Of a DNA stretch of 64,000 nt, positions 9,628 to 20,083 are shown piece by piece. The notes beneath the pieces are model-generated. The model was not told the DNA's origin and did not search any database. It saw only the letters and a list, made by a program, of their open reading frames with translations. Source of the stretch: Moritella marina ATCC 15381 (GTDB lineage Bacteria; Pseudomonadota; Gammaproteobacteria; Enterobacterales; Moritellaceae); the NCBI RefSeq assembly GCF_008931805.1, contig NZ_CP044399.1:3149370-3213369 (forward strand). The letters are read 5' to 3'. Every line of letters starts with the position of its first letter. Position 1 is the first letter of the stretch. A program made the position numbers and the translations under genes.

Positions 9628-9978
9628 ATGACTAGTGTCACTATTTACCATAATCCGCGTTGCTCTAAAAGCCGTCAAACACTTGCACTATTAGAAGAGC
9701 AAGGCGTTACACCAAACATCGTAAAATACCTCGAAACACCACCTTCAGGCGCTGAACTACAGGAAATCCTGACTTTACTTGCATTAACGCCACGCCAATT
9801 AATGCGAATAAAAGAAGCTGAGTATAAAGCACTTGGGTTAGACGACGAAAACTTATCTACGGATGAATTGATTGCCGCGATGATTGCAACACCTAAGCTA
9901 ATTGAACGCCCAATCGTCTTAGCGAATGGCAAAGCTGCGATTGGCCGTCCCCCTGAAAATATTTTAGCAATTCTTTAA
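9628..9978 (+). CDS. yfgD: ArsC/YfgD family thioredoxin-fold reductase
   Basis: 116-residue cytoplasmic protein of the ArsC family. The catalytic-type cysteine is in HNPRCSKSRQ (Cys12), followed by TPRQLMRIKEAEYK and RPIVLANGKAAIGRPPE, which carry the arginines of the family. The position directly after bepA is that of E. coli yfgD, which is annotated as arsenate reductase-like without clear proof. No arsenic resistance genes (arsB, arsR) are nearby, so a detoxification role is doubtful here. An AAGGAA element precedes the ATG. Confidence 0.87.
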   Translation: MTSVTIYHNPRCSKSRQTLALLEEQGVTPNIVKYLETPPSGAELQEILTLLALTPRQLMRIKEAEYKALGLDDENLSTDELIAAMIATPKLIERPIVLANGKAAIGRPPENILAIL

Positions 9979-10011
9979 TAACGGCAAATAATTCTTAACA
10001 ACGAGCAAATA

Positions 10012-10596
10012 ATGCAAACGATTTCAACAACACAAGATACACAAAAACGTATTACACAATATCGACTCTTAGGTCTATTTGGCTACTTTGGTCTGATCAT
10101 ACTGATGATTGTATGGCAACTTTGGTTAACGCCTGAAAAACTACAAGATCATACGCAATCGCAAGCACTTGCAGAACTCACAGCAATGGCTGACGTGAAC
10201 CCTGAATTATTACCGCAGGTTGAAGCCGAAAAGCAGAAGTGGTTAGAACGCCAAGCTGCACACGAATCAAATCCATTAGCAAAAGCGTTTATTTGGATCT
10301 TACCGCTACTAATCCCCTTCTACGGATTGGTTAAAGGTAAACCTTATACTGCCGCTTGGAGTAATTTCGTCGTCATGATCTATTACATGCACTCATTAAC
10401 GATCATGTATACCGACCCCGATGAACGTTACTTAGCGATCTTAGAGTTTGTTTTAGCCAACTGTATGTTGTTTGGTAATGGTATTTACGCTCGTATGCAA
10501 GGCAAAGAATTAGGCCTAGGTCTGGATAAGTTAAAAGTCGTGATGGCTGAAGAAAAAGAACGAGAAGAAGCATATAAAGCCCAGCACAGAGATTAA
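10012..10596 (+). CDS. DUF2069 membrane protein
   Basis: 194-residue inner-membrane protein that fits DUF2069, a family encoded between arsC/yfgD and hda in Vibrio and relatives. Hydrophobic segments lie at about 22-40, 90-106, 120-134 and 142-158. A charged loop at about 43-88, rich in Gln, Ala and Glu, separates the first two and makes the protein longer than the short members I remember. No catalytic motif is visible and the function is unknown. It follows yfgD by 33 bases, so the two are probably co-transcribed. Confidence 0.75.
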   Translation: MQTISTTQDTQKRITQYRLLGLFGYFGLIILMIVWQLWLTPEKLQDHTQSQALAELTAMADVNPELLPQVEAEKQKWLERQAAHESNPLAKAFIWILPLLIPFYGLVKGKPYTAAWSNFVVMIYYMHSLTIMYTDPDERYLAILEFVLANCMLFGNGIYARMQGKELGLGLDKLKVVMAEEKEREEAYKAQHRD

Positions 10597-10615
10597 TTAA
10601 CTGTCGCTGAATAAC

Positions 10616-10653
10616 AAAAAGGAAATAGTGTCATCGACCCTATTTCCTTTTTT
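10616..10653. terminator. Bidirectional terminator
   Basis: AAAAAGGAAATAG (10616-10628) pairs with CTATTTCCTTTTT (10640-10652). It sits between the plus-strand DUF2069 gene and the minus-strand hda remnant and has A/T runs on both sides. Confidence 0.9.
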
Positions 10654-10697
10654 ATTTGCGCTGAAAATATGTCAGCAATATAAGTAGAAGATTCGTC

Positions 10698-11319
10698 TTA
10701 CAAGGAAAGCGTTTCTTTTACAAAAGGGATCGTTAGTCGACGCTGGGCACTAATTGACGCACTGTCTAAACGATCGAGCGTGGAAATAAGTGTTTTCATA
10801 TCACGAGATGAACGGTTAAGTAAAAAACGACCTACATCGACAGGCAATTTTAATCCCCTAAACTCAGCACGCAATTGCAAAGCTGCTAACTTGCCATCAT
10901 CGCAATTGTAAAGCTCGCTAATTCCAGTCTCGATCAATCAATCCTAAGTAAATTGTAATTGATAGTGCACGCCAGCACGGATCCTTCCCATCACGGATCA
11001 TCAATTCAATATTATCAATACACACCATATCAAGATGTTCCATACCATCTAATACAGACGGTGACATCATGGCTGACATTTCCATCGGTAAATAGGCTGC
11101 TGAACGATCGGCATCAGTACATTCTGTACAGGTCGCGTGGAGTAAATGAGAGGTGCCCGAACTTCGGTTACCAAATAGATAAATAAATGGATCACCGTCG
11201 CCTACAGCTGCATTTTTTAACGCAGTGAGTAGTTGGACATTCGCGCCGGGGTAAAAACTTGCAAAAGTTTCACCATCGGGCAATTGTACTGGTAGAGAAA
11301 GTTGTGCTGGAGTGTTCAA
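10698..11319 (-). pseudogene. hda: Broken hda (regulatory inactivator of DnaA)
   Basis: Hda is an AAA+ DnaA homologue that, with the beta clamp, triggers ATP hydrolysis by DnaA after initiation. The N-terminal part is recognisable: NTPAQLSLPVQLPDGETFASF including the clamp-binding QLSLP, then LDGMEHLDMVCIDNIEL. The frame stops near 10918 after [19 protein letters not shown] second frame from about 10937 encodes the normal C-terminus ([45 protein letters not shown]). Against E. coli Hda about 26 residues are missing between the two parts, and no frame restores sensor 1 or the arginine-finger (box VII) region. The start is probably TTG at 11319, with AAAGGG 5 bases before it. Confidence 0.8.
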
Positions 11320-11416
11320 TATCACCCTTTCATACAATCATAAGATTAGTGTGGCCATTGTAGCACCTCAATGGCCGATAGAGAACGGCTAGTAAAAGAT
11401 CACAATATAAAATTGC

Positions 11417-12463
11417 TTAATTAATCACGTTCCACTGAAAATTCACATCATCAAATGTATTTTTGCTGCTCAGGATCCGCTGATCCAATGACAATTCCAT
11501 TAAAAGATCTTCCTGAGTGCCCAGCAAGACTAATTTTAATTGGATGCTTGAGCCTGACACAGTTTCAAGATCAACTTGCGCGACGGCTGATAATTCCGAG
11601 AACATTTCAATCAACTTAGCGTAATCAGCAACACCATTGATCGCGTCAACATTGAAATACACCACTTCATTATTACCAGAAGCTTTAACACTGTAGCGCT
11701 GACCCAGATGATCCGCTAAACGAGCGCTCAGTTTTACCCCCATTTCAGATAACGCGCCTTGATCACTATCAGTTAACCAAATCTCATATGCTTGATTACT
11801 ATTATTACGGCCATATAAACTCCAACTCAGTTTATAGTCATCCTGTTGTTTAATGATTTTAGCAATAATATAATTATCTGCAGCGTAACGCGTTGATGCT
11901 AACTCAACAGGATCTGTAAACTGCCCCCATAAATCACTACTACTCACTTGCAATTGATCATCAAGATCCATCACCGGAAATAGCACAGGTAGACCGCGTT
12001 TATTAGCTTGCTCTTTAATCGCATTAATAAAATCAGCGTAATTAGTATCGCTTTCACCTTTAACACTACGGCTAAAATCTTCATCAACAACTAACCATAA
12101 TATTTGTTGCGGACGGTTCTGACTCCACACACCGAATTCACTACTGCGTAATAAACGATTTACTTTTTTCTCATTAAAACTAACGTGTAAATGACGCTCG
12201 CCATCAATATCTTCTTGAGATTGCTTGACTAAATATTCACGCGCCCTCATTAGCGTTTTCTTGATCACTGGGTCCTTAGTAATCAAAGGATCACCAGATA
12301 CTTTGACGAGCACTTCAGCCAGCGCCACTTTTTGTAGATCGCGGTTAGATTCCGCATCCACAGCAATCACTGATGATGAGTACAGATTAGCAACTTCAAC
12401 CGCGCTAGCAGCGAGTGGCGTAAGAGACATTAATGATAATAAAACAGGGAGTAAACGCTTCAT
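11417..12463 (-). CDS. DUF2066 exported protein
   Basis: 348-residue protein of the DUF2066 family, usually encoded near hda and purMN in marine gammaproteobacteria; the function is unknown. The first 21 residues are a signal peptide (MKRLLPVLLSLMSLTPLAAS), so it is periplasmic or envelope-associated. The ATG at 12463 is chosen because AAGGA lies 5 bases upstream and the signal peptide starts there; eleven more codons are open upstream. The conserved front part reads DLQKVALAEVLVKVSGDP, and the rest is predicted alpha/beta. No lipobox is present. Confidence 0.8.
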   Translation of the reverse strand: MKRLLPVLLSLMSLTPLAASAVEVANLYSSSVIAVDAESNRDLQKVALAEVLVKVSGDPLITKDPVIKKTLMRAREYLVKQSQEDIDGERHLHVSFNEKKVNRLLRSSEFGVWSQNRPQQILWLVVDEDFSRSVKGESDTNYADFINAIKEQANKRGLPVLFPVMDLDDQLQVSSSDLWGQFTDPVELASTRYAADNYIIAKIIKQQDDYKLSWSLYGRNNSNQAYEIWLTDSDQGALSEMGVKLSARLADHLGQRYSVKASGNNEVVYFNVDAINGVADYAKLIEMFSELSAVAQVDLETVSGSSIQLKLVLLGTQEDLLMELSLDQRILSSKNTFDDVNFQWNVIN

Positions 12464-12664
12464 ACAATCCTTTCCAAGAATAACGTGATGACTCACATTG
12501 ATATTTTGATAATACCATAGCCGTCTCGATTAATTTAACTGAAATCATAACCAAAACAGGGGCTATGTCCATCAAAATCCTGAACACATCTAAATTAGCA
12601 ATATAGGTAAACCTTAGCCATACTAAATATCAATGAGTTAGATAAAATGTAGTGGAGCTAAATC

Positions 12665-12781
12665 ATGATGAATAAAAGCGTAGAAAATGACAGATACATT
12701 AATATAAATAGTGAACAGATATATTTACTGCATATTCTGTTAGTTTGGGGCGGGTATTTAACTGGGGATCAAATTGAATAA
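12665..12781 (+). CDS. Candidate small protein, 38 residues
   Basis: A short frame, MMNKSVENDRYINI to LTGDQIE, lies alone in the 400-base gap between the DUF2066 gene and upp. GGAG stands 7 bases before its ATG, and a stem-loop (ATACAG-CATCG with CGATG-CTGTAT, 12784-12808) follows the stop directly. The middle is hydrophobic (IYLLHILLVWGGYL), just long enough for a membrane helix. I do not recognise a family. The call rests on ribosome site and position only. Confidence 0.35.
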   Translation: MMNKSVENDRYININSEQIYLLHILLVWGGYLTGDQIE

Positions 12782-12783
12782 CA

Positions 12784-12808
12784 TACAGACATCGTAGCGA
12801 TGCCTGTA
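12784..12808. terminator. Stem-loop downstream of small frame and upp
   Basis: ATACAGaCATCG pairs with CGATGcCTGTAT around TAG, with one mismatch. No T-run follows, so it is a weak terminator candidate lying between the small plus-strand frame and the end of upp on the minus strand. Confidence 0.4.
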
Positions 12809-12867
12809 TTACTCCACGAGCAGAAATAAATAAGGTTCTGTTCTATCGTGCAAGCTATATTTTTATA

Positions 12868-13494
12868 TTATTTAGTACCAAAGATCTTATCACCAGCATC
12901 ACCAAGACCTGGAACGATGTAACCTTTTTCGTCTAAACGCTCATCAATAGATGCAGTGTAAAGCTCGATATTTGGGTGTGCTTCTTCTAACGCTTTTAGG
13001 CCTTCAGGTGCAGCAACAAGTACAAGGACTTTAATGTGCTTACAACCTTTAGCTACTAACAGGTCTAATGTTGCGATCATAGAACCGCCTGTTGCTAACA
13101 TAGGATCAACAACAATCGCTAAACGTTCATCAATGCTGTGAACGATTTTTTCGAAATAAGGAATCGCTTCTAGCGTGTCTTCATCACGGTAAATACCAAC
13201 AACACTTACACGTGCACTTGGCATATGTTCTAATACACCATCCATCATGCCTAAACCAGCACGAAGAATTGGCACTACAGTTACTTTTTTACCTTTGATT
13301 TGATCAACGGTAACATCGCCATTCCAGCCATCAATAGTTTTCTGTTCTAGTTCTAAATCAGCTGTTGCTTCATAAGTAAGTAAGCTACCCACTTCTGTTG
13401 CTAGTTCACGAAAACGTTTAGTGCTGATATCAGCAGCGCGCATTAAACCCAATTTATGACGTACTAAAGGATGTTTAACTTCAACAACTTTCAT
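12868..13494 (-). CDS. upp: Uracil phosphoribosyltransferase
   Basis: 208-residue cytoplasmic salvage enzyme making UMP from uracil and PRPP. The N-terminus [19 protein letters not shown] and [14 protein letters not shown] are typical, and the PRPP loop is [24 protein letters not shown] closes the uracil site. The frame extends seven codons upstream, but the ATG at 13494 has AGGAG before it and matches the family length. It is divergent from purM, as in E. coli. Confidence 0.97.
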   Translation of the reverse strand: MKVVEVKHPLVRHKLGLMRAADISTKRFRELATEVGSLLTYEATADLELEQKTIDGWNGDVTVDQIKGKKVTVVPILRAGLGMMDGVLEHMPSARVSVVGIYRDEDTLEAIPYFEKIVHSIDERLAIVVDPMLATGGSMIATLDLLVAKGCKHIKVLVLVAAPEGLKALEEAHPNIELYTASIDERLDEKGYIVPGLGDAGDKIFGTK

Positions 13495-13716
13495 GTAATC
13501 TCCTAATAAAATCAAAGTAACTACGATACAAAAACGCGCAATATTACCAATAATGGCACTATAATGATAGCTTATTCCAAGGAAAAGCCTGAGTTAAGAA
13601 TAAAATCAATTAGCAGGTCAAACAAGCCATAATATTGTTTCTATTCTGTGAGTAAAGTTGTTAACATGGCGGCGATTTTTTAATCCAATTGATACGATTA
13701 GTTTGTGAGGGATCCA

Positions 13717-14757
13717 GTGAGCAACCAAAATACTTCTCTAAGTTATAAAGATGCAGGCGTTGATATCGACGCAGGTAATGCATTAGTAGAACGCATTAAA
13801 GGTGTAGCGAAAAAAACTAAACGCCCAGAAGTGATGGGTGGTCTAGGTGGCTTCGGCGCTCTTTGCCAATTACCTACTGGTTATAAAGAACCAGTGTTGG
13901 TTGCAGGAACAGACGGTGTAGGAACGAAACTACGCCTCGCTATCGATTTAGCTAAATATGATACGGTAGGTATCGATTTAGTTGCTATGTGTGTAAACGA
14001 CCTTATTGTACAAGGTGCTGAACCACTATTCTTCTTAGATTACTATGCAACAGGCAAGTTAGATGTAGATGTAGCTACGGCTGTTGTTACTGGTATCGGC
14101 GAAGGTTGTTTATTATCTGGTTGTGCGTTAACAGGCGGTGAAACTGCTGAAATGCCAGGTATGTACGACGGTAAAGATTTTGACATTGCTGGCTTCTGTG
14201 TTGGCATTGTAGATAAAGAAAACATCATCGACGGCACTAAAGTTGCTGCAGGTGATAAACTGATTGCTTTAGGATCGAGTGGCCCTCACTCGAACGGCTA
14301 TTCTTTAGTGCGTAAAATCCTTGAAGTTTCAAAAGAAGATCCAAGTCAAGCATTTGGTGATTCAACATTAGGTGATGCTCTTCTAACGCCTACTAACATC
14401 TATGTTAAGTCTGTACTAGCTGTGTTGAAAGAATGTGAAGTTCACGCTTTATCACACATTACTGGTGGTGGTTTCTGGGAAAATATCCCACGTGTACTAC
14501 CAGCACTGACAAAAGCTGTTGTAGATGAAAGTAGTTGGCAGTGGCCTGAAATTTTCAACTGGTTACAAGAGAAAGGTAACGTTGAACGTACAGAAATGTA
14601 CCGTACGTTTAACTGTGGTGTTGGTATGGTTATTGCTCTACCAGAAGCACAAGTTGAAAAAGCACTTGAAATATTCACTGCCCATGGCGAAAATGCATGG
14701 CTAATCGGTGAAATTGCAAACGCTGCAGAAAATGAAGAACAAGTAGAGATAAAATAA
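13717..14757 (+). CDS. purM: Phosphoribosylformylglycinamidine cyclo-ligase
   Basis: 346-residue AIR synthetase, the fifth step of purine synthesis: ATP-dependent ring closure of FGAM. Motifs are [67 protein letters not shown] and the [13 protein letters not shown] loop. The GTG at 13717 is chosen because GAGGG lies 6 bases upstream and gives the usual family N-terminus; a GTG at 13705 is in frame. Its TAA overlaps the ATG of purN by one base, so translation is coupled. Confidence 0.96.
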   Translation: MSNQNTSLSYKDAGVDIDAGNALVERIKGVAKKTKRPEVMGGLGGFGALCQLPTGYKEPVLVAGTDGVGTKLRLAIDLAKYDTVGIDLVAMCVNDLIVQGAEPLFFLDYYATGKLDVDVATAVVTGIGEGCLLSGCALTGGETAEMPGMYDGKDFDIAGFCVGIVDKENIIDGTKVAAGDKLIALGSSGPHSNGYSLVRKILEVSKEDPSQAFGDSTLGDALLTPTNIYVKSVLAVLKECEVHALSHITGGGFWENIPRVLPALTKAVVDESSWQWPEIFNWLQEKGNVERTEMYRTFNCGVGMVIALPEAQVEKALEIFTAHGENAWLIGEIANAAENEEQVEIK

Positions 14758-15404
14758 TGTCTAAACAAGCATCTATCGTAGTATTAGTTTCTGGTAATGG
14801 CAGTAATTTACAAACCATTCTAGATCAGTGCGAACAAGGTTCTATTAACGGTAAAGTAACTGCCGTCTTTAGTAACAAAAGTACAGCTTATGGCTTAGAG
14901 CGAGCACAACAAGCAGGTGTGGACGCAATATCACTGGCTCAAGGTGATTTTGCTGACCGTGCTGCATTTGATGCAGAGCTAATGACACAAATAGATCAAT
15001 ACCAACCCGATCTTATTGTGTTAGCAGGTTATATGCGTATTTTGAGTGATAACTTTGTCCAGCATTATGCTGGCAAGATGCTTAATATACATCCTTCTCT
15101 ATTACCTAAATATCCAGGTTTAGATACACATCAACGTGCTATGGATAATGGTGATAAAGAGCATGGAGCATCAGTACATTTTGTCACGCCAGAGCTAGAC
15201 GCAGGTCCAGTAATCTTGCAAGCAAAAGTACCGGTCTTTACAGAAGATGACATCGAAGAACTGAGTTCTCGAGTACATACTCAAGAACACATGATCTACC
15301 CGATGGTTATCCAATGGTTCTGTGCTGGACGCCTTGCTATGACAAATGGCAAAGCCGTTCTTGATGGGGAAGAATTAGCTGAAAGCGGCCACGCTGCGGA
15401 CTAG
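14757..15404 (+). CDS. purN: Phosphoribosylglycinamide formyltransferase
   Basis: 215-residue GAR transformylase, which passes a formyl group from 10-formyl-tetrahydrofolate in the third purine step. Motifs are VLVSGNGSNLQTIL, LVLAGYMRIL, the catalytic LNIHPSLLPKYPG (Asn, His), and GASVHFVTPELDAGPVILQ with the catalytic Asp. It begins one base inside the purM stop codon and ends just before a strong terminator, forming a purMN operon. Confidence 0.96.
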   Translation: MSKQASIVVLVSGNGSNLQTILDQCEQGSINGKVTAVFSNKSTAYGLERAQQAGVDAISLAQGDFADRAAFDAELMTQIDQYQPDLIVLAGYMRILSDNFVQHYAGKMLNIHPSLLPKYPGLDTHQRAMDNGDKEHGASVHFVTPELDAGPVILQAKVPVFTEDDIEELSSRVHTQEHMIYPMVIQWFCAGRLAMTNGKAVLDGEELAESGHAAD

Positions 15405-15428
15405 GTTAATGCACTAATCCTAGATAAT

Positions 15429-15467
15429 AAAAAGCCTTTATCGCATCACTGCATAAAGGCTTTTTTT
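15429..15467. terminator. Bidirectional terminator
   Basis: AAAAAGCCTTTAT pairs with ATAAAGGCTTTTT around a short loop. It separates the converging purN and yafJ genes and has A-run and T-run flanks. Confidence 0.93.
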
Positions 15468-15499
15468 ATGACGAGCTATTAATACTAACCACTAATACA

Positions 15500-16276
15500 T
15501 CACATATTTGTCATCATCACAGTACCACGGCAGAATACACAATATTCACCCGGCTGCATTTTATGCCACACTTCATTATCCGTCAGCGGTTGTGTCGCGA
15601 TAATAGCCACAACATCAGAATCAGACGTTTCATTCTCAAAGTTAATTTCAATATTTTCATCAATTAATTGAGCGTGACCAAACGGTGCTTCACGAATAAT
15701 ATGATGTAAATTATTAGTACAGTAAGCAAAAACAAAATCGCCATCTGTTAATAATAAATTAAACACGCCTAATGCTCTTAACTGATCGCACAAGCTCGCG
15801 ATAAAGCTAAATACTGGTTTCATATCATCAGGTTTCGTTGGAAACTTTTTACTTACTTCCTGTAATATCCAGCAGTATGCTAGCTCACTGTCGGTTTCAC
15901 CGATAGGCGTATAAAAGCCCGTAGCCAAACCTTGATAATCCGTTAATTGACCATTATGCGCATAGGTCCAATTCTTCCCCCAAAATTCACGGGTAAAAGG
16001 ATGCGTATTCTCTAATGCAACACCACCGCGATTCGCTTGACGAATATGCGAAATCACCGCTTGGCTTTTAATCGGGTAGTTTTTGACTAATTGTGCGACT
16101 TTTGATTCACAACTTGGCTTTGGATCTCGAAAAGTACGGCAGCCCTTGCCTTCATAAAAAGTAATTCCCCAACCATCAGAATGTGGTCCAGTCTTACCCC
16201 CACGCTGCATCAGCCCAGAAAAACTAAAACAAATGTCGGTAGGCACATTTGCGCTCATACCTAATAATTCACACAT
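15500..16276 (-). CDS. yafJ: Class II glutamine amidotransferase, YafJ family
   Basis: 258-residue cytoplasmic protein with an N-terminal nucleophile glutamine amidotransferase fold. Cys2 after the initiator Met (MCELLGMSANVP) is the catalytic nucleophile. Other supports are GPHSDGWGITFY, SHIRQANRGG, NTHPF and YAHNGQL. The synthetase partner and the product are not known for this family. In E. coli yafJ also sits beside gmhA and fadE, so this block is ancestral. Confidence 0.92.
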   Translation of the reverse strand: MCELLGMSANVPTDICFSFSGLMQRGGKTGPHSDGWGITFYEGKGCRTFRDPKPSCESKVAQLVKNYPIKSQAVISHIRQANRGGVALENTHPFTREFWGKNWTYAHNGQLTDYQGLATGFYTPIGETDSELAYCWILQEVSKKFPTKPDDMKPVFSFIASLCDQLRALGVFNLLLTDGDFVFAYCTNNLHHIIREAPFGHAQLIDENIEINFENETSDSDVVAIIATQPLTDNEVWHKMQPGEYCVFCRGTVMMTNM

Positions 16277-16430
16277 ATACTGATAACTTCACTTTTATAG
16301 CTACAACATTAACCCGAAGGGCTAAACTCATTCATTCATCTTTATTCTACGTATTGCCAAGCAACTGTCTATGGCAAATAACGCTATAGCACGCACAATT
16401 ATGCAATATCATATAGCCAAAAGACCTAGG

Positions 16431-17021
16431 TTAGTCAGCATAACCCATCATTTTTTCAACTAACTGGATCAATAAATGGATCACTTTAATGTGAATCTCT
16501 TGAATACGGTCAGCATAACCAAAGTGCGGCACGCGGATTTCAATATCAGCGATCCCAGCCATTTTCCCGCCATCTTTACCCGTTAGTGCAATCGTCTTCA
16601 TGCCTTTGGCTTTCGCGGCTGCAAACGCATTTAAGACGTTTTGTGAGTTACCACTCGTGCTTAGCCCTAATAATACATCGCCTTGTTGACCAATCCCTTC
16701 AACATAACGTGAGAATACATATTCATAGCCAAAATCATTACTCACGCAAGACATATGGCTCACATCAGAAATTGCAATACCCGGCATTGCAGGACGGTTT
16801 TCACGATAGCGACCTGATAACTCTTCAGCAAAATGCATCGCATCACAATGTGAACCACCATTACCACAAGATAATACTTTGCCACCGGCTTTAAATGAAT
16901 CAGCTAATAATGCCGCTGCTGCTTCAATATTTTCACCATTTTTCGGGTCTGCTAAAAAGTCATTTAATACTTGTGCTGCTTCGACTAATTCCTGCTGAAT
17001 TAAGCCTTGATAATTTGTCAT
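16431..17021 (-). CDS. gmhA: Sedoheptulose 7-phosphate isomerase
   Basis: 196-residue SIS-domain enzyme making glycero-manno-heptose 7-phosphate, the first step of LPS core heptose synthesis, in the cytoplasm. Key segments are [44 protein letters not shown] and [19 protein letters not shown] (zinc and substrate residues). The ending [21 protein letters not shown] is typical. It is also called lpcA in E. coli. Confidence 0.95.
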   Translation of the reverse strand: MTNYQGLIQQELVEAAQVLNDFLADPKNGENIEAAAALLADSFKAGGKVLSCGNGGSHCDAMHFAEELSGRYRENRPAMPGIAISDVSHMSCVSNDFGYEYVFSRYVEGIGQQGDVLLGLSTSGNSQNVLNAFAAAKAKGMKTIALTGKDGGKMAGIADIEIRVPHFGYADRIQEIHIKVIHLLIQLVEKMMGYAD

Positions 17022-17457
17022 TTATTATCGCCTCTATGCTTAAAATATATTTCTATAATAGTACTATTGTTTCACAAATTTATGTACCTGTATCACCCAT
17101 ATAAATAAAAGGTTAAGCATAACTAAAAATAAGCTTAAGGTATGAAAAAATGCATAGTTAACACCCACTTACTACCCACTTATGAGTAATGAAAAGTCCA
17201 ATTTCTTGACCGATCTGACCTAAAATAAAAGTAAATCGGCAATTAAATTATCAAGCCAACAAAGCTATTATCAGTGAACACTTGTAAACCCAATGGGGTA
17301 AAAACAAGCGTTTAGTTACAGGTTCTATAATTACTATGTGAATTACATGTAAAAAACTTGCTAATTTAATAATTTTCAACTAGAACTAATACACAAACCA
17401 GTCTTCTGGTCTGACCTCTGACTTTGCTATTTAGTTGCGTAATGAAAGGAGAAAATC
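17022..17457. promoter_or_regulatory. gmhA-fadE divergent intergenic region
   Basis: No gene is seen in these 436 bases. They separate divergent gmhA and fadE and hold AT-rich promoter-like sequence plus a FadR-like operator close to fadE. The length suggests separate promoters for the two genes. Confidence 0.6.
17404..17420 (+). promoter_or_regulatory. FadR-like operator upstream of fadE
   Basis: TTCTGGTCTGACCTCTG contains CTGGTCnGACC, the core of the FadR operator known from E. coli fad genes. It lies 38 bases before the fadE ATG, a position suited to repression that would be relieved by long-chain acyl-CoA. FadR itself is not in this window. Confidence 0.6.
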
Positions 17458-19974
17458 ATGGCAACCACAATCTCACTCTTAGCCTTAGTGGCAATATTTG
17501 GTACATTATCTTACCAAAGAGCATCATTAGCTGCGTTTACTGGTGCATTTTTTATTGCACTTGCAGCCGTTTCATATTTCGGTGATGTGCCGTTAGCTAT
17601 TTGGATCATAACCGCTGTAATTGCGATACCGTTAAATATCACGAGTATTCGTCAAGGCTATCTAACAGCGCCAATCTTAAAAGGTTTCCGTAAAATAATG
17701 CCGGAAATGTCTCAAACAGAGACTGAAGCATTAGAAGCCGGCACCACTTGGTGGGATGCTGACCTATTCAGCGGCAAACCAAATTGGGAAAAACTGCACA
17801 ACGTACCTGCGCCTGCACTATCTGCTGAGGAACGTGCTTTCCTTGACGGTCCTGTAGAGGAAGCATGTCGTATGGCTGATGAGTTTGACATCACTCACAA
17901 TCGTGCAGATTTACCTCCAGAACTGTGGGAATTCCTTAAAACTAAGGGTTTCTTCGCCATGATCATCAAGAAAAAATACGGTGGTCTAGAATTCTCTGCA
18001 TTAGCACAATCAATGGTACTGCAAAAATTAACAGGCTCAAGCTCAGTAATGGCGAGCACTGTTGGTGTACCTAACTCATTAGGACCTGGTGAATTACTAC
18101 AGCACTACGGCACTAAAGAGCAGCAAGATTACTACCTTCCTCGTTTGGCTATTGGTGAGGAAATTCCATGTTTCGCATTAACAAGCCCTGAAGCGGGTTC
18201 AGATGCCGGCGCTATCCCTGATTTCGGTATCGTCTGTAAAGGTGAATTCGAAGGGAAAGAAGTACTAGGTATGAAACTGACTTGGAACAAACGTTATATT
18301 ACACTTGCACCTGTTGCGACTGTACTTGGCCTTGCGATTAAACTTCGCGATCCTGACGGTCTATTAGGTGATAAAGAAGATATCGGTATTACTTGTGCGC
18401 TTATCCCAACAGATATCCCAGGTGTTGAAACTGGTCGTCGTCACTTCCCGCTTAACTTACCGTTCCAAAATGGTCCAACTAAAGGTAACGAAGTATTCGT
18501 ACCACTAGACTTTATTATCGGTGGTCCAGAGATGGCTGGTAAAGGCTGGAGCATGCTCGTTGAATGTCTCTCTGTTGGTCGTGGTATTACATTACCTTCA
18601 TGCTCTGCAGGTGCCGTTAAGCTAGCCGCATTAGGCATGGGTTCTTACACAGCTATCCGTCGTCAATTTAAAGTTGCGATTGGTAAAATGGAAGGTATCG
18701 AAGAACCACTAGCACGTATCGGTGGTAATGCTTACCTCATGGGTGCAGCATCAACACTCACAACGAGTGCGATTGATTTAGGTGAGAAACCATCAGTAAT
18801 CACTGCGATTGTTAAAATGCATTTAACAGACCGTGCGCAAAAATGTGCAATCGATGCAATGGACATCTCAGGTGGTAAAGGTATCTGTCTTGGTCCAAAC
18901 AACATGGCAGGTCGTGGTTACCAAGCGGCGCCAGTTGCAATTACAGTAGAAGGTGCAAACATTCTGACTCGTAACCTGATCATTTATGGTCAAGGCGCAA
19001 TCCGTTGTCATCCGTTTGTATTACCTGAATTAACTGCAGCAGCACTTAGCGATCACAAAAAAGGTCTACAAGACTTTGATGCAGCTCTATTCGGTCATGT
19101 TGGTTTTGCTATGTCGAACTTCTTCCGTTCATTCGTGATGGGTGTGACTAACGGTAAAGGCTCTGCTGCACCATTTAAAGATGAAACTGCACAGTACTAT
19201 CAACAGATGAACCGTTTAAGTGCAAACTTAGCGTTCTTATCTGATGTTGCAATGGGCGTTCTAGGTGGTGATCTGAAACGTAAAGAACGTGTTTCTGCAC
19301 GTTTAGGTGATATCTTAAGTCAACTGTACTTATCATCTGCAACATTGAAACGTTTTGAAGATGAAGGTCGTCAAAAAGCTGATTTACCATTAGTACACTG
19401 GGCATTACAAGACTCATTATTCCAAGCTGAACAAGCAATTGATGAATTACTACGTAACTTCCCTGTTCGTGCTGTTGGTATTGCATTACGCGCTATGGTA
19501 CTACCAGCAGGTACGCGTCTATCTCGTCCAGCTGATAAATTAGACCATGTTGTTGCCGGTTTACTACAAGTTCCTTCTGAAACGCGTAGCCGCCTAGCAA
19601 CTGACATGTACCTCACTGAAGAAGAAGGTAACCCTGTCGGTCTACAAGAGAAAGCCTTGAGAGACATTATTGTGGCTGACCCTATCTTCGCCCGTGTTTG
19701 TAAAGAGAATGGTGCTAAACAAGCATTTATCTATCTTGATAAGTTTGCTGATATCGCACTTGCTAACAAGCAAATCACGGCTGATGAAGCTGAGTTACTG
19801 AAAGTTGCAGAAGAAGGTCGTTTACGTACAATTAACGTTGATGATTTTGACCCTGAAGTACTTGCTGCTGATAAGTCATTAGTTAACCAACTAAACAGTG
19901 ATTGGCGAGCTCGTGCAAATGGCACCGCGAAACCAGCTAAAAAGAAGAAAGTAAAAACTGAAGCGGTTGCTTAA
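17458..19974 (+). CDS. fadE: Acyl-CoA dehydrogenase FadE
   Basis: 838-residue flavin enzyme for the first step of fatty acid beta-oxidation. Two or three hydrophobic stretches occupy residues 1-60 ([15 protein letters not shown] and further), as in E. coli FadE, which is membrane-associated. The dehydrogenase core spans about 80-560 with [16 protein letters not shown] and the [13 protein letters not shown] region; the C-terminal third is the FadE-specific extension, and the tail is lysine-rich (KPAKKKKVK). GAAAGGAG lies before the ATG. It is probably under FadR control and is followed by a strong terminator. Confidence 0.95.
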   Translation: MATTISLLALVAIFGTLSYQRASLAAFTGAFFIALAAVSYFGDVPLAIWIITAVIAIPLNITSIRQGYLTAPILKGFRKIMPEMSQTETEALEAGTTWWDADLFSGKPNWEKLHNVPAPALSAEERAFLDGPVEEACRMADEFDITHNRADLPPELWEFLKTKGFFAMIIKKKYGGLEFSALAQSMVLQKLTGSSSVMASTVGVPNSLGPGELLQHYGTKEQQDYYLPRLAIGEEIPCFALTSPEAGSDAGAIPDFGIVCKGEFEGKEVLGMKLTWNKRYITLAPVATVLGLAIKLRDPDGLLGDKEDIGITCALIPTDIPGVETGRRHFPLNLPFQNGPTKGNEVFVPLDFIIGGPEMAGKGWSMLVECLSVGRGITLPSCSAGAVKLAALGMGSYTAIRRQFKVAIGKMEGIEEPLARIGGNAYLMGAASTLTTSAIDLGEKPSVITAIVKMHLTDRAQKCAIDAMDISGGKGICLGPNNMAGRGYQAAPVAITVEGANILTRNLIIYGQGAIRCHPFVLPELTAAALSDHKKGLQDFDAALFGHVGFAMSNFFRSFVMGVTNGKGSAAPFKDETAQYYQQMNRLSANLAFLSDVAMGVLGGDLKRKERVSARLGDILSQLYLSSATLKRFEDEGRQKADLPLVHWALQDSLFQAEQAIDELLRNFPVRAVGIALRAMVLPAGTRLSRPADKLDHVVAGLLQVPSETRSRLATDMYLTEEEGNPVGLQEKALRDIIVADPIFARVCKENGAKQAFIYLDKFADIALANKQITADEAELLKVAEEGRLRTINVDDFDPEVLAADKSLVNQLNSDWRARANGTAKPAKKKKVKTEAVA

Positions 19975-20013
19975 CGGTTTGTTACATAACTGCTAGCAAT
20001 TAATCGCTAGCGA

Positions 20014-20056
20014 CAAAAAAGCCACTGTTATCATCGATGACAGTGGCTTTTTTATT
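20014..20056. terminator. Bidirectional terminator
   Basis: AAAAAAGCCACTGT pairs with ACAGTGGCTTTTTT around a loop with an inner ATCATCGATGA hairpin. It separates the converging fadE and pepB genes. Confidence 0.95.
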
Positions 20057-20083
20057 TAAACCGTTTTACTTAAACAGCCGAAC

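Noticed and set aside
10918-11337. Reading the N-terminal hda part as a complete short gene
   Set aside because: The ending after position about 118 has no family match and the true C-terminus lies in the next frame, so it is better described as one broken gene.
13516-13716. Possible PurR operator in the upp-purM gap
   Set aside because: ACGCGCAAT-like sequence near 13530 matches the PurR consensus poorly; no convincing 16-base box was found.
17198-17220. Second FadR-like site TTGACCGATCTGACC upstream of fadE
   Set aside because: It lacks the CTGGTC half and is far from the start; only the site at 17404-17420 is supported.
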